Shown piece after piece: positions 28,097 through 37,460 of a stretch of DNA of 64,000 nucleotides. Positions within the stretch are counted from its first letter, which is position 1; the number at the start of each line of letters is the position of its first letter. The notes under the pieces were generated by a model, which was not told the DNA's origin, made no database searches, and saw nothing but the letters and a program-made list of their open reading frames with translations. The translations under genes were made by a program, and so were the position numbers. Source of the stretch: Brachybacterium avium (lineage in GTDB: Bacteria > Actinomycetota > Actinomycetes > Actinomycetales > Dermabacteraceae); contig NZ_CP022316.1 in the NCBI RefSeq assembly GCF_002216795.1, positions 2,108,001 to 2,172,000 of the forward strand. Direction: 5' to 3'.

Positions 28097-28588
28097 ATGA
28101 AGACCCTGCGGAACTACGGGATCATCGTGGCCGTCGCGCTCGTCGCGATCGGTCTCGCGCTGCTGCCGTCGGCGGACGAGACGCCCCAGGCCCGTCCCGG
28201 GATCACCGTCGGGGGGACCGCTCCGGCCTCTCCCGCCTCCCGCAGTGCGGGAGCCCCTTCGGCGGACGAGCAGTCGGCCGACGGGGCGGCGGTGGCGCTG
28301 CCGACCGCCTCCCGGTCCTCGGCGCACGGCCCCGACGATGCCGGCGTCGGCACGATGGAGCCCGCGGCCTCCCCGAGCCCTGCCCCTGCTCCGCAGCGGC
28401 CCCGCCCGTCGAGCGGCTCCTCCGACAGCTCCTCCTCAGGAGGCGACGAGCGCTCGAGCGGGCGCCCGTCGGGGGTCTGTGAGTGGGACGACGGCGAGCT
28501 CGAGTGCGACGATGATGACGACCACGACCACCATCACGACGATGACGATGACGATGACGATGACGACGACGATGAGGACGACGACTGA
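28097..28588 (+). CDS. Secreted or membrane-anchored Asp/His-rich low-complexity protein
   Basis: ATG 28097 lies 7 nt after CACGAT, consistent with a leaderless start; ATG 28088 is the alternative. The 163-residue product has one N-terminal hydrophobic segment (IIVAVALVAIGLALLP) and then a Ser/Pro/Ala-rich spacer. The tail is VCEWDDGELEC followed by about thirty Asp and His residues. The two Cys could form a disulfide. The tail would bind divalent cations outside the cell. Position after the two-component genes and the operator-like boxes suggests it is a target of that system. No family was recognised. Confidence 0.7.
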   Translation: MKTLRNYGIIVAVALVAIGLALLPSADETPQARPGITVGGTAPASPASRSAGAPSADEQSADGAAVALPTASRSSAHGPDDAGVGTMEPAASPSPAPAPQRPRPSSGSSDSSSSGGDERSSGRPSGVCEWDDGELECDDDDDHDHHHDDDDDDDDDDDDEDDD

Positions 28589-28650
28589 GGGCTGCGCTGT
28601 GGAGGGCCAGGCGACCGGGTTCCGGCGACCGAGGCTGCGGTGACTGAGCC

Positions 28651-29439
28651 TCAGGCAGGGACGCCGAGGCGCGCGAAGGCGTTGCGGAAGATGGTCAGCC
28701 CCTCCAGCCCCGGCAGCTTCTGGACCCGCTTGTCGAGCTTGTCCAGCTCGGTGGACCGGCCCGCGAAGAGATGGTTCATCACATGCAGCACCTCGGATTC
28801 GTCCATCATCCCGCTGCCCACCGGCTTCCAGACCCGGGACATGATCATCCGGACGATCTTCTGGGCGTTCGTGGAGGCCAGCAGCCGTTCCCGGGCCTGG
28901 GTGGTGTAGAAGGCGACGTGGCGAGTCTCCTGCTGGGCGATGCGCTTCAGCAGCGGGGACAGCGCCGGGTGGTCGATCATCCCGGAGAGCTGACGGTAGG
29001 CCGCCACGGCGGAGAGCTCGTTGGCCGCCCCCCACACCATGTGCACGGCCACGAAATCCGTGCCCGCGAGGTTCGACAGCACCGACTGCTTCAGCGGGCC
29101 CAGCGCCCCCGTCCAGCCGAGCTTGACCCGCTTGGCCTTGATCTCGTCGTAGTCGACGATGATCCCGTGGCGTGCCAGCACCATCGACAGCGCTTCGCCG
29201 TGCCAGAACTCCTCCCGGTTCCACATCGTCATGAACCCGCCGGCGCCCTCCTCGCGGTGCGAAGGGGTGACCAGCATGTCCCGCAGGAAGCATGAGGTGT
29301 GGAACTCGACGTCGCACATATAGCGCAGCGAGCGCAGGGTCTGCGCGTCCAGGGGCTGGGTCTCGAAGGCGTCGAAATCCAGGTCCTCGTACTTCACGGG
29401 GACAGAGGTCTCGGCGAACTGGTCGAGGTCGAAGGCCAT
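28651..29439 (-). CDS. Diiron ferritin-like protein related to acyl-ACP desaturases
   Basis: ATG 29439 begins 1 bp after the upstream stop. The 262 helical residues carry a full diiron ligand set: E45 (DVEFHT), E77-x-x-H80 (REEFWHG), E141 (ANELSA) and E171-x-x-H174 (ETRHVAFY). The EExxHG and ExRH motifs are those of soluble acyl-ACP desaturases (type 2 fatty acid desaturase family), though the protein is shorter than plant enzymes (~350). It probably binds two irons and oxidises a lipid or metabolite with O2. The coupled partner at 29441-30373 is a degenerate paralogue. Confidence 0.75.
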   Translation of the reverse strand: MAFDLDQFAETSVPVKYEDLDFDAFETQPLDAQTLRSLRYMCDVEFHTSCFLRDMLVTPSHREEGAGGFMTMWNREEFWHGEALSMVLARHGIIVDYDEIKAKRVKLGWTGALGPLKQSVLSNLAGTDFVAVHMVWGAANELSAVAAYRQLSGMIDHPALSPLLKRIAQQETRHVAFYTTQARERLLASTNAQKIVRMIMSRVWKPVGSGMMDESEVLHVMNHLFAGRSTELDKLDKRVQKLPGLEGLTIFRNAFARLGVPA

Positions 29440-29440
29440 G

Positions 29441-30373
29441 TCACACTCCGATCCGGGGCAGTGAGCTGAGATAGGGGTCGGGGAGATCAGGACCGGGCAG
29501 CAGCCGGGTGATCTCGAAGCGGGCGCGGTGCAGCGCGGCGCGGTCCGCGGCGGTGCTCCCGATGACGGCCAGTGCCGGCCGCAGGTCGGGGTCGGGAAGG
29601 CCACCGCCCGCGAGCGGGGAGCTGAGCGAGAGCAGCACCCGAGCGGTGCGCGCCTCGCGCTGGGAGCGGGTGAGGCGGCCGATCGCCTCGGCGGTGAAGA
29701 AGTCGACCGCTGCCTGGTGGCGGTCCACGACCTCCTCGACGATCCGACGGGCCTCGCCGGTGAGCCGGTGCGAGATCGCGGTCAGGGCCGCCTGCAGCGA
29801 GGCCTCCTGCACTGCCATGCGCGCCATGTGGCCGGCCGCCACGGCCTCACCCGCCAGCCCTGTCCACACCGGGGACAGCAGCGGCTGGACCCGATCCAGC
29901 TGGAGCCGGCGCAGGGTGTGCAGGAGGCCCGGACGCCGCCGGTGCCGCGGCCGCTCGGTGGGATGGTCGCCGGTGAGCAGGTCGCGGAGGGCGCGGGACT
30001 GCCAGAAGCGGTCCACCATCCAGGTGGCGAGGAAGGCGGTGATGCGGGCCTCGTTCCCGGTCGCGGTGGCGAGCATGGCGCGGGATTCCGCGAGCGCTGA
30101 GGACTCGAGCCGCTGGAGCACCTCCAGCGCGAGGCGGAGATCCCCGTCCACCGGACCCTCGGAATCCAGCCGGGCCGCGTCGACCAGGAGCCGGGATGAG
30201 CCGCGGCGGATATAGGCGGCGACATCGACATCCGTGCGCAGCACCGGGGTGATGCTCGCATCGAAATGGAGGTGACCGGCGTAGGGCCCGTCCACCGGGA
30301 TCGCGGCATGCGGATCCGGAGCGTTCAGCGCGGGCACGGTCGGAGTCGCGCCTCCGGCCAGATCGACCGACAA
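29441..30373 (-). CDS. Degenerate diiron-desaturase paralogue (probable non-catalytic partner)
   Basis: The TTG start at 30373 has AGGAGAAGAGG just upstream, which decides it. The 310 residues are helical and align with the downstream diiron protein: FLATWMVDRFWQSRAL matches FMTMWNREEFWHGEAL, and VVDRHQAAVDFFTAEA matches IAQQETRHVAFYTTQA. Ligands are lost: E77 becomes Arg122, H80 Gln125, E171 His219 and H174 Ala222. E190 still aligns with E141. It therefore should not hold a normal diiron centre. The 1-bp spacing to the active paralogue suggests a heteromeric complex with one structural subunit. The N-terminal ~40 residues are not recognised. Confidence 0.6.
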   Translation of the reverse strand: MSVDLAGGATPTVPALNAPDPHAAIPVDGPYAGHLHFDASITPVLRTDVDVAAYIRRGSSRLLVDAARLDSEGPVDGDLRLALEVLQRLESSALAESRAMLATATGNEARITAFLATWMVDRFWQSRALRDLLTGDHPTERPRHRRRPGLLHTLRRLQLDRVQPLLSPVWTGLAGEAVAAGHMARMAVQEASLQAALTAISHRLTGEARRIVEEVVDRHQAAVDFFTAEAIGRLTRSQREARTARVLLSLSSPLAGGGLPDPDLRPALAVIGSTAADRAALHRARFEITRLLPGPDLPDPYLSSLPRIGV

Positions 30374-30492
30374 CTGCTACCTCTTCTCCTGGGAATGGGG
30401 CCGCGGACCGTTCAGGACATGCGGTTCTCGCTCATGGGCCGGGATCATTGTACGGAGAGGATCTGCCTGTGGGCCGCGAGCACAGCGCTTGG

Positions 30493-30504
30493 TAGGTTTC
30501 GACT
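30493..30504 (+). promoter_or_regulatory. -10 box of leaderless transcript
   Basis: TAGGTT (30493-30498), 6 nt, then GTG 30505. Confidence 0.45.
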
Positions 30505-32289
30505 GTGACCAACACCGGCGCCGCCTCCCTCCCGGCCTCGGCCGGCGAGCCGGGCGGGGCGAGCCTGCCGGACCTCGATCGGCTCCGGGCCGCGCTGCGA
30601 CCCGCGGAGCTGCCCCTGCCGACCCCGCGCGAGACCCGTGAGGCCGCCGGGCGGGTCAACGATCTCCTGCACGCGGAGCGCTACCGGGAGGCGCGAGCGC
30701 TGGTGGAGCGGTTCCGGGACGCCCCCGCCGCCCCCGAGGACCGGCTCGCGCTGCTGCGCGCCGCCCTCCACGGAGCGGTCCTGGCCGGGGTGGGGGAGCA
30801 GGTCGCCCGCGACGCGGCGGACCTGGTCACCCTGCTGCGCCGCAGCGGGAACGCCGGACAGGCGGCGGCAGTGCTGGCGGTGCTGCTCGAGCGCGGACCG
30901 TTCGCGCAGCTCGCGTCGGCCGGCACCCGCGCAGCGACCGAGGAGATACCGACCGGTAGGGGACGCCACCGGGGGGAGGCGCCGCAGGCCTCTGCCGAGA
31001 TGCTGGTCGTGGTGCGCGCGCTGGAACGCTCGGCCGTCCCCGGCCCGCGCGGCACGACGGCGGATCCGCGCCGCGACGCGGCCCGGCTGCGGGCAGCGCT
31101 CGCGGCGCTGCCGGCCGTGCGGGCGCAGCTGCTGACCGACCCGGAGCACGAGCTCCGGCTGCGCCTCGCCCAGTCGCTCGAAGGAGCCGGGGAAGCGGCG
31201 GCGGCGACCACCGCCGCGCTGGACCTGCTCGAGCTGCTCGCGGACGGAGCCGATGACGCCGCCGACCCGCGCACGGATCCCGAGCGGCTGGCCACCGCCG
31301 CCCATGCGGTGCTCGCACGCACCCTCGGCGTGAGCCATCCCCTGCAGGCCGTGCACCACGCCCTCGAGGCGCTCGATGCGATGCCGGAGATCGAGGATCC
31401 GCCGCTGCGGATCGGACTGATCACTGCACTGCTGCAGGCGCTGATGGCCGCGGGTGCCACCCGGGAGGCCTCCTTCACGGCCGGGCGCCTGGCCTCTCTG
31501 CAGCGCACCCTGGGCCGAGAGGTGCTGCGCACCGCTCCGCTGCTCGCCGTAGCGGCGCAGCGGGTCCAGGCCGAACGGTACGACGCCGCCTGGGTGCCGC
31601 TGGAGCAGGCCCGCGCCATCGCCCGGGAGCACCGTGACCGCCACGGCCTGCTGGAGGTCACCCGGCTCGCCGCGAGCGTCCACGAGCGCACGGGCGAGCA
31701 CGGCTCCTCGCTGCGCGAGCTGCAGCAGATGGCGGAGCAGGCCCGCTGGCTCGCCGACGACCTCGCCACCCCCACCTCCGCCCAGGGGGAGCTGATCCGC
31801 ACCGAGCTGCAGGCCAATGCGCTGGCGATGCGCCGGGCACTGGATCTTGGCCGGCACGGCGCGGTGGAGGGCGCGGTGTGCGCGATTCAGCGGCGCACCC
31901 GCCCCGGCGGCGGGCGCCCGGTGCTGCCTGCCGAGCTGCTCTGGGATCACCGGGTCGATGCGCTGATGGGGCGGTTCCTCGCCGCCGGCGCCGCGCTCGC
32001 CCGCGGCGCTGCCGGGGCCGACGAGGAGACCTGCGCACATCTCCTGAGTGAGGTGCGGGACGCCATCGACGAGGTTCCGCCGGGGCACGAGGGCCGCGCC
32101 CGCTACTGGCGCGTCTACCTCGAGGACCGCCACGCCCACCTGCTCGCCGAGCGGGGACGACGGGAGCCCGCGCACGAGGCCGCCCACCGGGCCCGAGAGG
32201 GCTGGCAGCGGCTCGGGAGCGATGCGGATGTCGCACGGCTGGACGGGCTGCTGCGGTCGCTGGCGGGGGAGGGGGCCGGCGCCGGCTGA
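30505..32289 (+). CDS. Ala-rich helical-repeat protein of unknown function
   Basis: GTG 30505 directly follows a -10-like TAGGTT at leaderless spacing. The 594-residue product is Ala/Arg/Leu-rich and soluble, with no signal or TM segment. Many paired amphipathic helices (ARALVERFRDAPAAPEDRLALL, AAAVLAVLLERGPFAQL, AVHHALEALDAM, ARAIAREHRDRHGLLEV) suggest a TPR-like scaffold. I recognise no catalytic motif and no named family. It is divergent from the diiron pair and converges on the PLP decarboxylase. It may act as a protein-protein adaptor. Confidence 0.7.
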   Translation: MTNTGAASLPASAGEPGGASLPDLDRLRAALRPAELPLPTPRETREAAGRVNDLLHAERYREARALVERFRDAPAAPEDRLALLRAALHGAVLAGVGEQVARDAADLVTLLRRSGNAGQAAAVLAVLLERGPFAQLASAGTRAATEEIPTGRGRHRGEAPQASAEMLVVVRALERSAVPGPRGTTADPRRDAARLRAALAALPAVRAQLLTDPEHELRLRLAQSLEGAGEAAAATTAALDLLELLADGADDAADPRTDPERLATAAHAVLARTLGVSHPLQAVHHALEALDAMPEIEDPPLRIGLITALLQALMAAGATREASFTAGRLASLQRTLGREVLRTAPLLAVAAQRVQAERYDAAWVPLEQARAIAREHRDRHGLLEVTRLAASVHERTGEHGSSLRELQQMAEQARWLADDLATPTSAQGELIRTELQANALAMRRALDLGRHGAVEGAVCAIQRRTRPGGGRPVLPAELLWDHRVDALMGRFLAAGAALARGAAGADEETCAHLLSEVRDAIDEVPPGHEGRARYWRVYLEDRHAHLLAERGRREPAHEAAHRAREGWQRLGSDADVARLDGLLRSLAGEGAGAG

Positions 32290-32290
32290 G

Positions 32291-32317
32291 GTGCATGGGG
32301 TGACCGACCCCGTGCGC
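32291..32317. terminator. Hairpin terminator between convergent genes
   Basis: An 11-bp stem (two G-U pairs) with loop GACCG at 32302-32306; the core GGGGT/ACCCC is perfect. It sits 2 bp after the Ala-rich gene's stop. No T tract. Confidence 0.5.
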
Positions 32318-32362
32318 GGTCCCCTGCCCGGCCCCGTCCGCGAGGCCCGGCCCTGCGCCGGC

Positions 32363-33880
32363 TCAGCTCCCGTCGGCCACCAGCATCGTGGTGCGCAGCA
32401 CCTCGATCACGGCCTGCGGATCCGTCGAGGGGTTCACGAAGGCGAGCCGCAGCGCGATCTCACCGCCGACGGCGGTGGGCACACACAGGATCGTCCCGTC
32501 CTTCGCCAGCCGCTGCGACCAGCGCCGATAGGCGGCCGGCGACCACCCCGGCCGACGGAACACCACCACCGACAGCTCGGGCTCGAGCAGCAGCTCCAGG
32601 TGCTCGGTCTCCGCGATCGCCCGGGCGACGGCCCGTGAGGTCGCCAGGCAGGCCTCGACCGCAGCGGTGTAGGCGGCAGTGCCGTGCGTGGCCAGCGAAT
32701 ACCACAGCGGCAGCCCGCGGGCGCGGCGGGAGAGATGCGCGGCGAGATCGGCGGGGTTGGACTCCCCGCGATCGATCGAGTCGAGATAGGCGGCGTGCTG
32801 GGAGTGCGCGGCCGCGGCCGGGCGCGGGTCCCGGTACAGCAGCGCGCAGCAGTCGTAGGGCGCGAACAGCCACTTGTGCGGGTCCACCACGAAGGAGTCC
32901 GCCTGCTCGATGCCCGTGAAGCGCTCCCGGGCGCTGGGCGCGACCAGGGCCGCCCCGCCGTAGGCACCGTCCACATGGACCCAGGCGCCGTGGCGATGGG
33001 CGACCTCGACCACCGAGGCGAGGTCGTCGACGATCCCGGCGTTGGTGGTCCCCGCCGAGGCCACCACCGCGCAGATCCGCGGGTCCGACTCCAGCGCATG
33101 GGCGAGTGCCTGCCCGGTGAGATGGCCGCGGTCGTCGACGGGCACGCTGATCAGATCCATGTCCAGCAGCCGGGCCGCCGAGGCGATCGAGGAGTGCGCC
33201 GTCGAGGCGCAGGCCAGGGCCCAGCCGCCCTCGGGGCGCCGCCCCCGCTCGCGCAGCGCGTGGTCCCGGGCGGTGGCCAGCGCCGAGAGGTTCCCGTGGG
33301 TGCCGCCGGCGACGAACACCCCGGCGGAGTCCGCGGGCCAGCCCAGCAGGTCCGACAGCCACCGCAGCACCTGGTTCTCCGCGAAGATCGCCCCCGCCCC
33401 GTACTCCCACACCCCGCCGAACACGTTCGCGGCGGAGACCACGGTGTCGAAGGCGACCGCCGCGCGGGTGGGGGCGGCCGGGATATGGGCGAGGTTCATC
33501 GGATCCTCGATGGACCGGGTGGCCGGCAGCAGCACCTCGTCGAAGAGGGCCATCGCGCGGGTGGCCCCGATGCCGTCCTCGGTGATGGTGTCCCCGACCT
33601 CGGCCTGCAGGTCGGCAGCGCTGCGGGCGGTGGTCTTGGGGTCGGTGGCCACCGCGGTGTGGGAGGCCGCCCAGTGCAGGGCGATGCTCACCGCCTCCCG
33701 CTCATCACCCCAGATCTGCGAGGGCTCCCGGTGGCTCTGCAGGGCATCGGCGGCGTCGGAGAAGGCGCTGTGCTCGGCAGATGTCGCCGCTCCCGCGGTG
33801 GCCCCGTGCCCTGCGGAACCGTCTCCGGCGGCGCGGTGGTGGGCGGCGGACGGCGCAGGCTCAGGTATCACGTCGAGCAT
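32363..33880 (-). CDS. PLP-dependent amino-acid decarboxylase (group II)
   Basis: ATG 33880 is chosen because the residues before MLDVIPEP look non-native. The 505-residue protein has the group II decarboxylase features: HIPAAPTRAAVAFDTVVSAANVF (substrate side), GVFVAGGTHGNLSAL (PLP phosphate loop), HVDGAYGGAAL (Asp to the pyridine nitrogen) and VDPHKWLFAPYDCCALLYRD with the Schiff-base Lys (~334). It resembles L-2,4-diaminobutyrate or aromatic-amino-acid decarboxylases; the substrate cannot be fixed. The first ~60 residues are a variable extension. It is divergent from a small GNAT gene. Confidence 0.85.
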   Translation of the reverse strand: MLDVIPEPAPSAAHHRAAGDGSAGHGATAGAATSAEHSAFSDAADALQSHREPSQIWGDEREAVSIALHWAASHTAVATDPKTTARSAADLQAEVGDTITEDGIGATRAMALFDEVLLPATRSIEDPMNLAHIPAAPTRAAVAFDTVVSAANVFGGVWEYGAGAIFAENQVLRWLSDLLGWPADSAGVFVAGGTHGNLSALATARDHALRERGRRPEGGWALACASTAHSSIASAARLLDMDLISVPVDDRGHLTGQALAHALESDPRICAVVASAGTTNAGIVDDLASVVEVAHRHGAWVHVDGAYGGAALVAPSARERFTGIEQADSFVVDPHKWLFAPYDCCALLYRDPRPAAAAHSQHAAYLDSIDRGESNPADLAAHLSRRARGLPLWYSLATHGTAAYTAAVEACLATSRAVARAIAETEHLELLLEPELSVVVFRRPGWSPAAYRRWSQRLAKDGTILCVPTAVGGEIALRLAFVNPSTDPQAVIEVLRTTMLVADGS

Positions 33881-34014
33881 GGTGTCATGCGTCCGGCCGA
33901 GGAGGGAGCGGAACCCTCGACCTCGCCCCGACGCCGCCGAGACGCCGCCGAGACGCTGACAGGCCCGCCTCCCGGACGTACCGTGGAGGCGGCGGCCGGG
34001 AGGGGGTCTGGAGG

Positions 34015-34341
34015 GTGAGCACCGACATCGAGGACCACGCACATGGCCCGGACGAGCCGATCGCCGTGCGCGACAACCCGCGCGCCGAGCGCTATGAGGC
34101 GGTGCGCGGCGGCGAGATCGTCGGGATCGTGATCTACACCCGCACCCGGCGGCGCGTCGAGCTGATCCACACGGTCACCGACCCCGCGCATCGCGGCGAA
34201 GGCGTGGCCTCCCTCCTCGTGCGCACCGTCCTCGCGGAGGCCCGGGTGGCGGCCCTCCCGGTGCTGGTGATCTGTCCCTTCGTCGAGAGCTGGCTGCAGC
34301 GCCATCCGGAGCAGGCCCGCGGTGTCATCGTCGACGACTGA
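34015..34341 (+). CDS. Small GNAT-fold N-acetyltransferase (YjdJ-like, Acetyltransf_CG type)
   Basis: GTG 34015 is preceded by GGGAGGGGG. At 108 residues it is the short form of the fold. It shows YEAVRGGEIVGIVIY and then the acetyl-CoA loop HTVTDPAHRGEGVASLLV (R/Q-x-x-G-x-G/A), and ends in LVICPFVESWLQRHPE, the hallmark C-terminal segment of this minimal family. The substrate is unknown; members are generally housekeeping. Confidence 0.85.
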   Translation: MSTDIEDHAHGPDEPIAVRDNPRAERYEAVRGGEIVGIVIYTRTRRRVELIHTVTDPAHRGEGVASLLVRTVLAEARVAALPVLVICPFVESWLQRHPEQARGVIVDD

Positions 34342-34353
34342 GCGCGGGCGGGG

Positions 34354-34365
34354 TAGCGTCGCTTC
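34354..34365 (+). promoter_or_regulatory. -10 box of leaderless transcript
   Basis: TAGCGT (34354-34359), 6 nt, then ATG 34366. Confidence 0.45.
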
Positions 34366-34875
34366 ATGGACGCCGTAGACATTCTCCGTGACCTCGCCTC
34401 CCGCCCCCGCGTGGCGGCCGCCGCCCTGGGGGACCAGCTGAACCCGGTGAGCCTCAACGCCCGCCCCGGCGGGCATGACAACTCCGTGGCCTGGCTGCTC
34501 TGGCACACCGGTCGCGAGATCGATGCGCAGCTGGCGGAGCTCACCGGCGATGAGCAGCTGTGGATGGCGCAGGGATTCGACGCCCGCTTCGCCCTCGGCC
34601 AGGTGGGGGACATCGTGGGCTACGGACACTCCTCGGCCGAGGCGCGCCGCATCCTGATCGACGACGGGGCGGGGCTGCTGGAGTACGTCGATGCCACGTT
34701 CGCCGCGATGGAGCGGTACCTCGAGATGGTCACCGCCGCGGACCTCGAGGACGTGATCGATGCGCAGTGGGATCCGCCGGTCACTCGCGGCGCGCGTCTG
34801 GTGAGCATCATCGACGACGCAGTCCAGCACATCGCCCAGGCCGCCTACGTGCTCGGGATGCCGCTGCGCGACTGA
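34366..34875 (+). CDS. DinB/DUF664-like four-helix protein
   Basis: ATG 34366 sits 6 nt after TAGCGT, so the mRNA is probably leaderless. The 169 residues fit the DinB/mycothiol-dependent isomerase superfamily: an N-terminal helix, NSVAWLLWHTGREID with the first metal-ligand His, and a C-terminal VQHIAQAAYVLGMPL with the last His. These usually bind one Zn or Ni and may use mycothiol or bacillithiol. No specific reaction can be given. It converges on the PadR regulator across a hairpin. Confidence 0.8.
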   Translation: MDAVDILRDLASRPRVAAAALGDQLNPVSLNARPGGHDNSVAWLLWHTGREIDAQLAELTGDEQLWMAQGFDARFALGQVGDIVGYGHSSAEARRILIDDGAGLLEYVDATFAAMERYLEMVTAADLEDVIDAQWDPPVTRGARLVSIIDDAVQHIAQAAYVLGMPLRD

Positions 34876-34910
34876 GCACTGTTGCCCGGCCGAGCACTGT
34901 TGCTCGGCCG
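34874..34910. terminator. Bidirectional hairpin within an 18-bp tandem repeat
   Basis: Two 18-bp units (34874-34891, 34892-34909; one base differs) begin GAGCACTGTTGC; the first overlaps the DinB stop codon. Their junction forms CGGCCGAGC/GCTCGGCCG, a perfect 9-bp stem with a 6-nt loop (34887-34910), between converging genes. Confidence 0.55.
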
Positions 34911-34928
34911 AGCGCCGTGAATCGCGGC

Positions 34929-35276
34929 TCAGACCAGCTCGCGCTCGATCCGCTGCAGATAGGCGAGCCCGACGGGGGTGAGCGCGAAATCCTGCCGCTT
35001 CGCTCCGGTGCGGGCCACATCGACCTTCTCGAGGTGGAGCACCCCGGAATCGGCGAGCCGTCGCAGGGTGCGGTAGAGGCCGCGGTCGGTGAGCGTCCAT
35101 CCGGTCGTCTCCGCGAAGCGGGGGGCGATGCCGGCGGCCGGGATCGGTCCGTGCTCCTGCACGATCCGCAGCAGCGCGAGCGTGGTCGCCGACTTCTTGT
35201 AGACCTCGACCCAGGAGCGGGCCAGCTCCTCCACCCACTCGGCGTCCTCCGGGGCGGGGGGATCTGGGGCCGTCAC
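34929..35276 (-). CDS. PadR-like winged-helix transcriptional regulator
   Basis: GTG 35276 overlaps the stop of the upstream membrane-protein gene (GTGA). The 115-residue product has the winged-helix core TTLALLRIVQEHGPIPAAGI, then LTDRGLYRTLRRLADSGVL (recognition helix) and a wing with DFALTPVGLAYL, as in PadR-type repressors. It is coupled to a 4-TM protein that it may regulate or sense with. An inverted repeat at 35772-35799 in front of the operon is a candidate autoregulatory site. Confidence 0.8.
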   Translation of the reverse strand: MTAPDPPAPEDAEWVEELARSWVEVYKKSATTLALLRIVQEHGPIPAAGIAPRFAETTGWTLTDRGLYRTLRRLADSGVLHLEKVDVARTGAKRQDFALTPVGLAYLQRIERELV

Positions 35277-35743
35277 GGGCGCGGTCCCTCGAAGCCGCGC
35301 TCGCCGAGGGCCGCGATGCCGTGGGCGATCAGCCCGATCCCCCAGAAGCCGGCCATGCCGAAGGTGGCGCCGAACCAGCCCGCGTCCAGGGCGAGATGGC
35401 CGTCGCCCTGGATGGCGGGCGATGCCGTCGCGATCAGGATGTAGGCGTGCAGCAGGTAGCCGGTGTTGACCATCGCGTAGGTGAGGGCATGGGCCACCAG
35501 GCGCCCATAGCGGACCCGACCCAGCGCCCGGCCGAAGAGGAGCAGGTAGACCGCGTATCCGATCGCGATCACGACCAGGGGGAGCGTGGTCAGCACCGTG
35601 ATGCGGTTGTCGGCGAGCACGATGAGCAGATGCACCACCGCGGTCGCCCCGAGCAGGCAGAGGGCGTAGGGGAGCAGGGTGGCGTGCGCCCGCACGGTCC
35701 GGGACGCGGCGCCGGGCGGAGGCGAGGCGGGGGTGGTGGTCAT
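35273..35743 (-). CDS. Four-TM membrane protein, partner of PadR regulator
   Basis: ATG 35743 has AGGAGGG upstream. The 156 residues contain four hydrophobic helices (ALCLLGATAVVHLLIVL, PLVVIAIGYAVYLLLF, TYAMVNTGYLLHAYIL, FGMAGFWGIGLIAHGI) with short loops and cytosolic tails. No enzyme motif is present. It is cotranscribed and translationally coupled with the PadR gene, a pairing often seen where the regulator responds to membrane or drug stress. Specific function unknown. Confidence 0.75.
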   Translation of the reverse strand: MTTTPASPPPGAASRTVRAHATLLPYALCLLGATAVVHLLIVLADNRITVLTTLPLVVIAIGYAVYLLLFGRALGRVRYGRLVAHALTYAMVNTGYLLHAYILIATASPAIQGDGHLALDAGWFGATFGMAGFWGIGLIAHGIAALGERGFEGPRP

Positions 35744-35771
35744 GGCGGCCCTCCTGCAGGGCTGAGGATGT

Positions 35772-35799
35772 GTACCAGTGGAATACTGCGTATTGGTAC
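35772..35799. promoter_or_regulatory. Inverted repeat upstream of PadR operon
   Basis: GTACCA (35772-35777) and TGGTAC (35794-35799), with the inner AATAC/GTATT also symmetric around TGC. It lies 29-56 bp in front of the ATG at 35743, in an A/T-richer patch. Confidence 0.45.
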
Positions 35800-36004
35800 T
35801 GTACCTGTGGTGCGGTGCATGGTGTAAAGGGGTGCGGGCCCGTGCGGCGGAGGCGGGAGAGCAGGCGCCGGGCTCGCCGCGCAGTGTGCATGACCGGTCC
35901 TCCACAGCGGCCGCCCAATGGCGTCCCAGCGGCCTCGCTGCCTGCGCTCCATGACCCTTGTCCCCCTCGACGCCGGGCGGGTATCCCTCCCGCGGCGGAC
36001 TTCC

Positions 36005-36016
36005 TACACTGGCCCG
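36005..36016 (+). promoter_or_regulatory. -10 box of leaderless dnaB transcript
   Basis: TACACT (36005-36010), 6 nt, then GTG 36017. Confidence 0.5.
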
Positions 36017-37393
<1,377 letters not shown>

Positions 37394-37460
37394 ACGGGCG
37401 CCGCCCGCAGCACCCGACGCGGCGAGCACGGCGGTTGCGGGCGGTTGACGGGGCGCCGGT

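Noticed and set aside
28436-28590. A run of Val/Ile resembling a TM helix on the minus strand
   Set aside because: It is the reverse complement of the Asp/His codon repeat and has no independent support.
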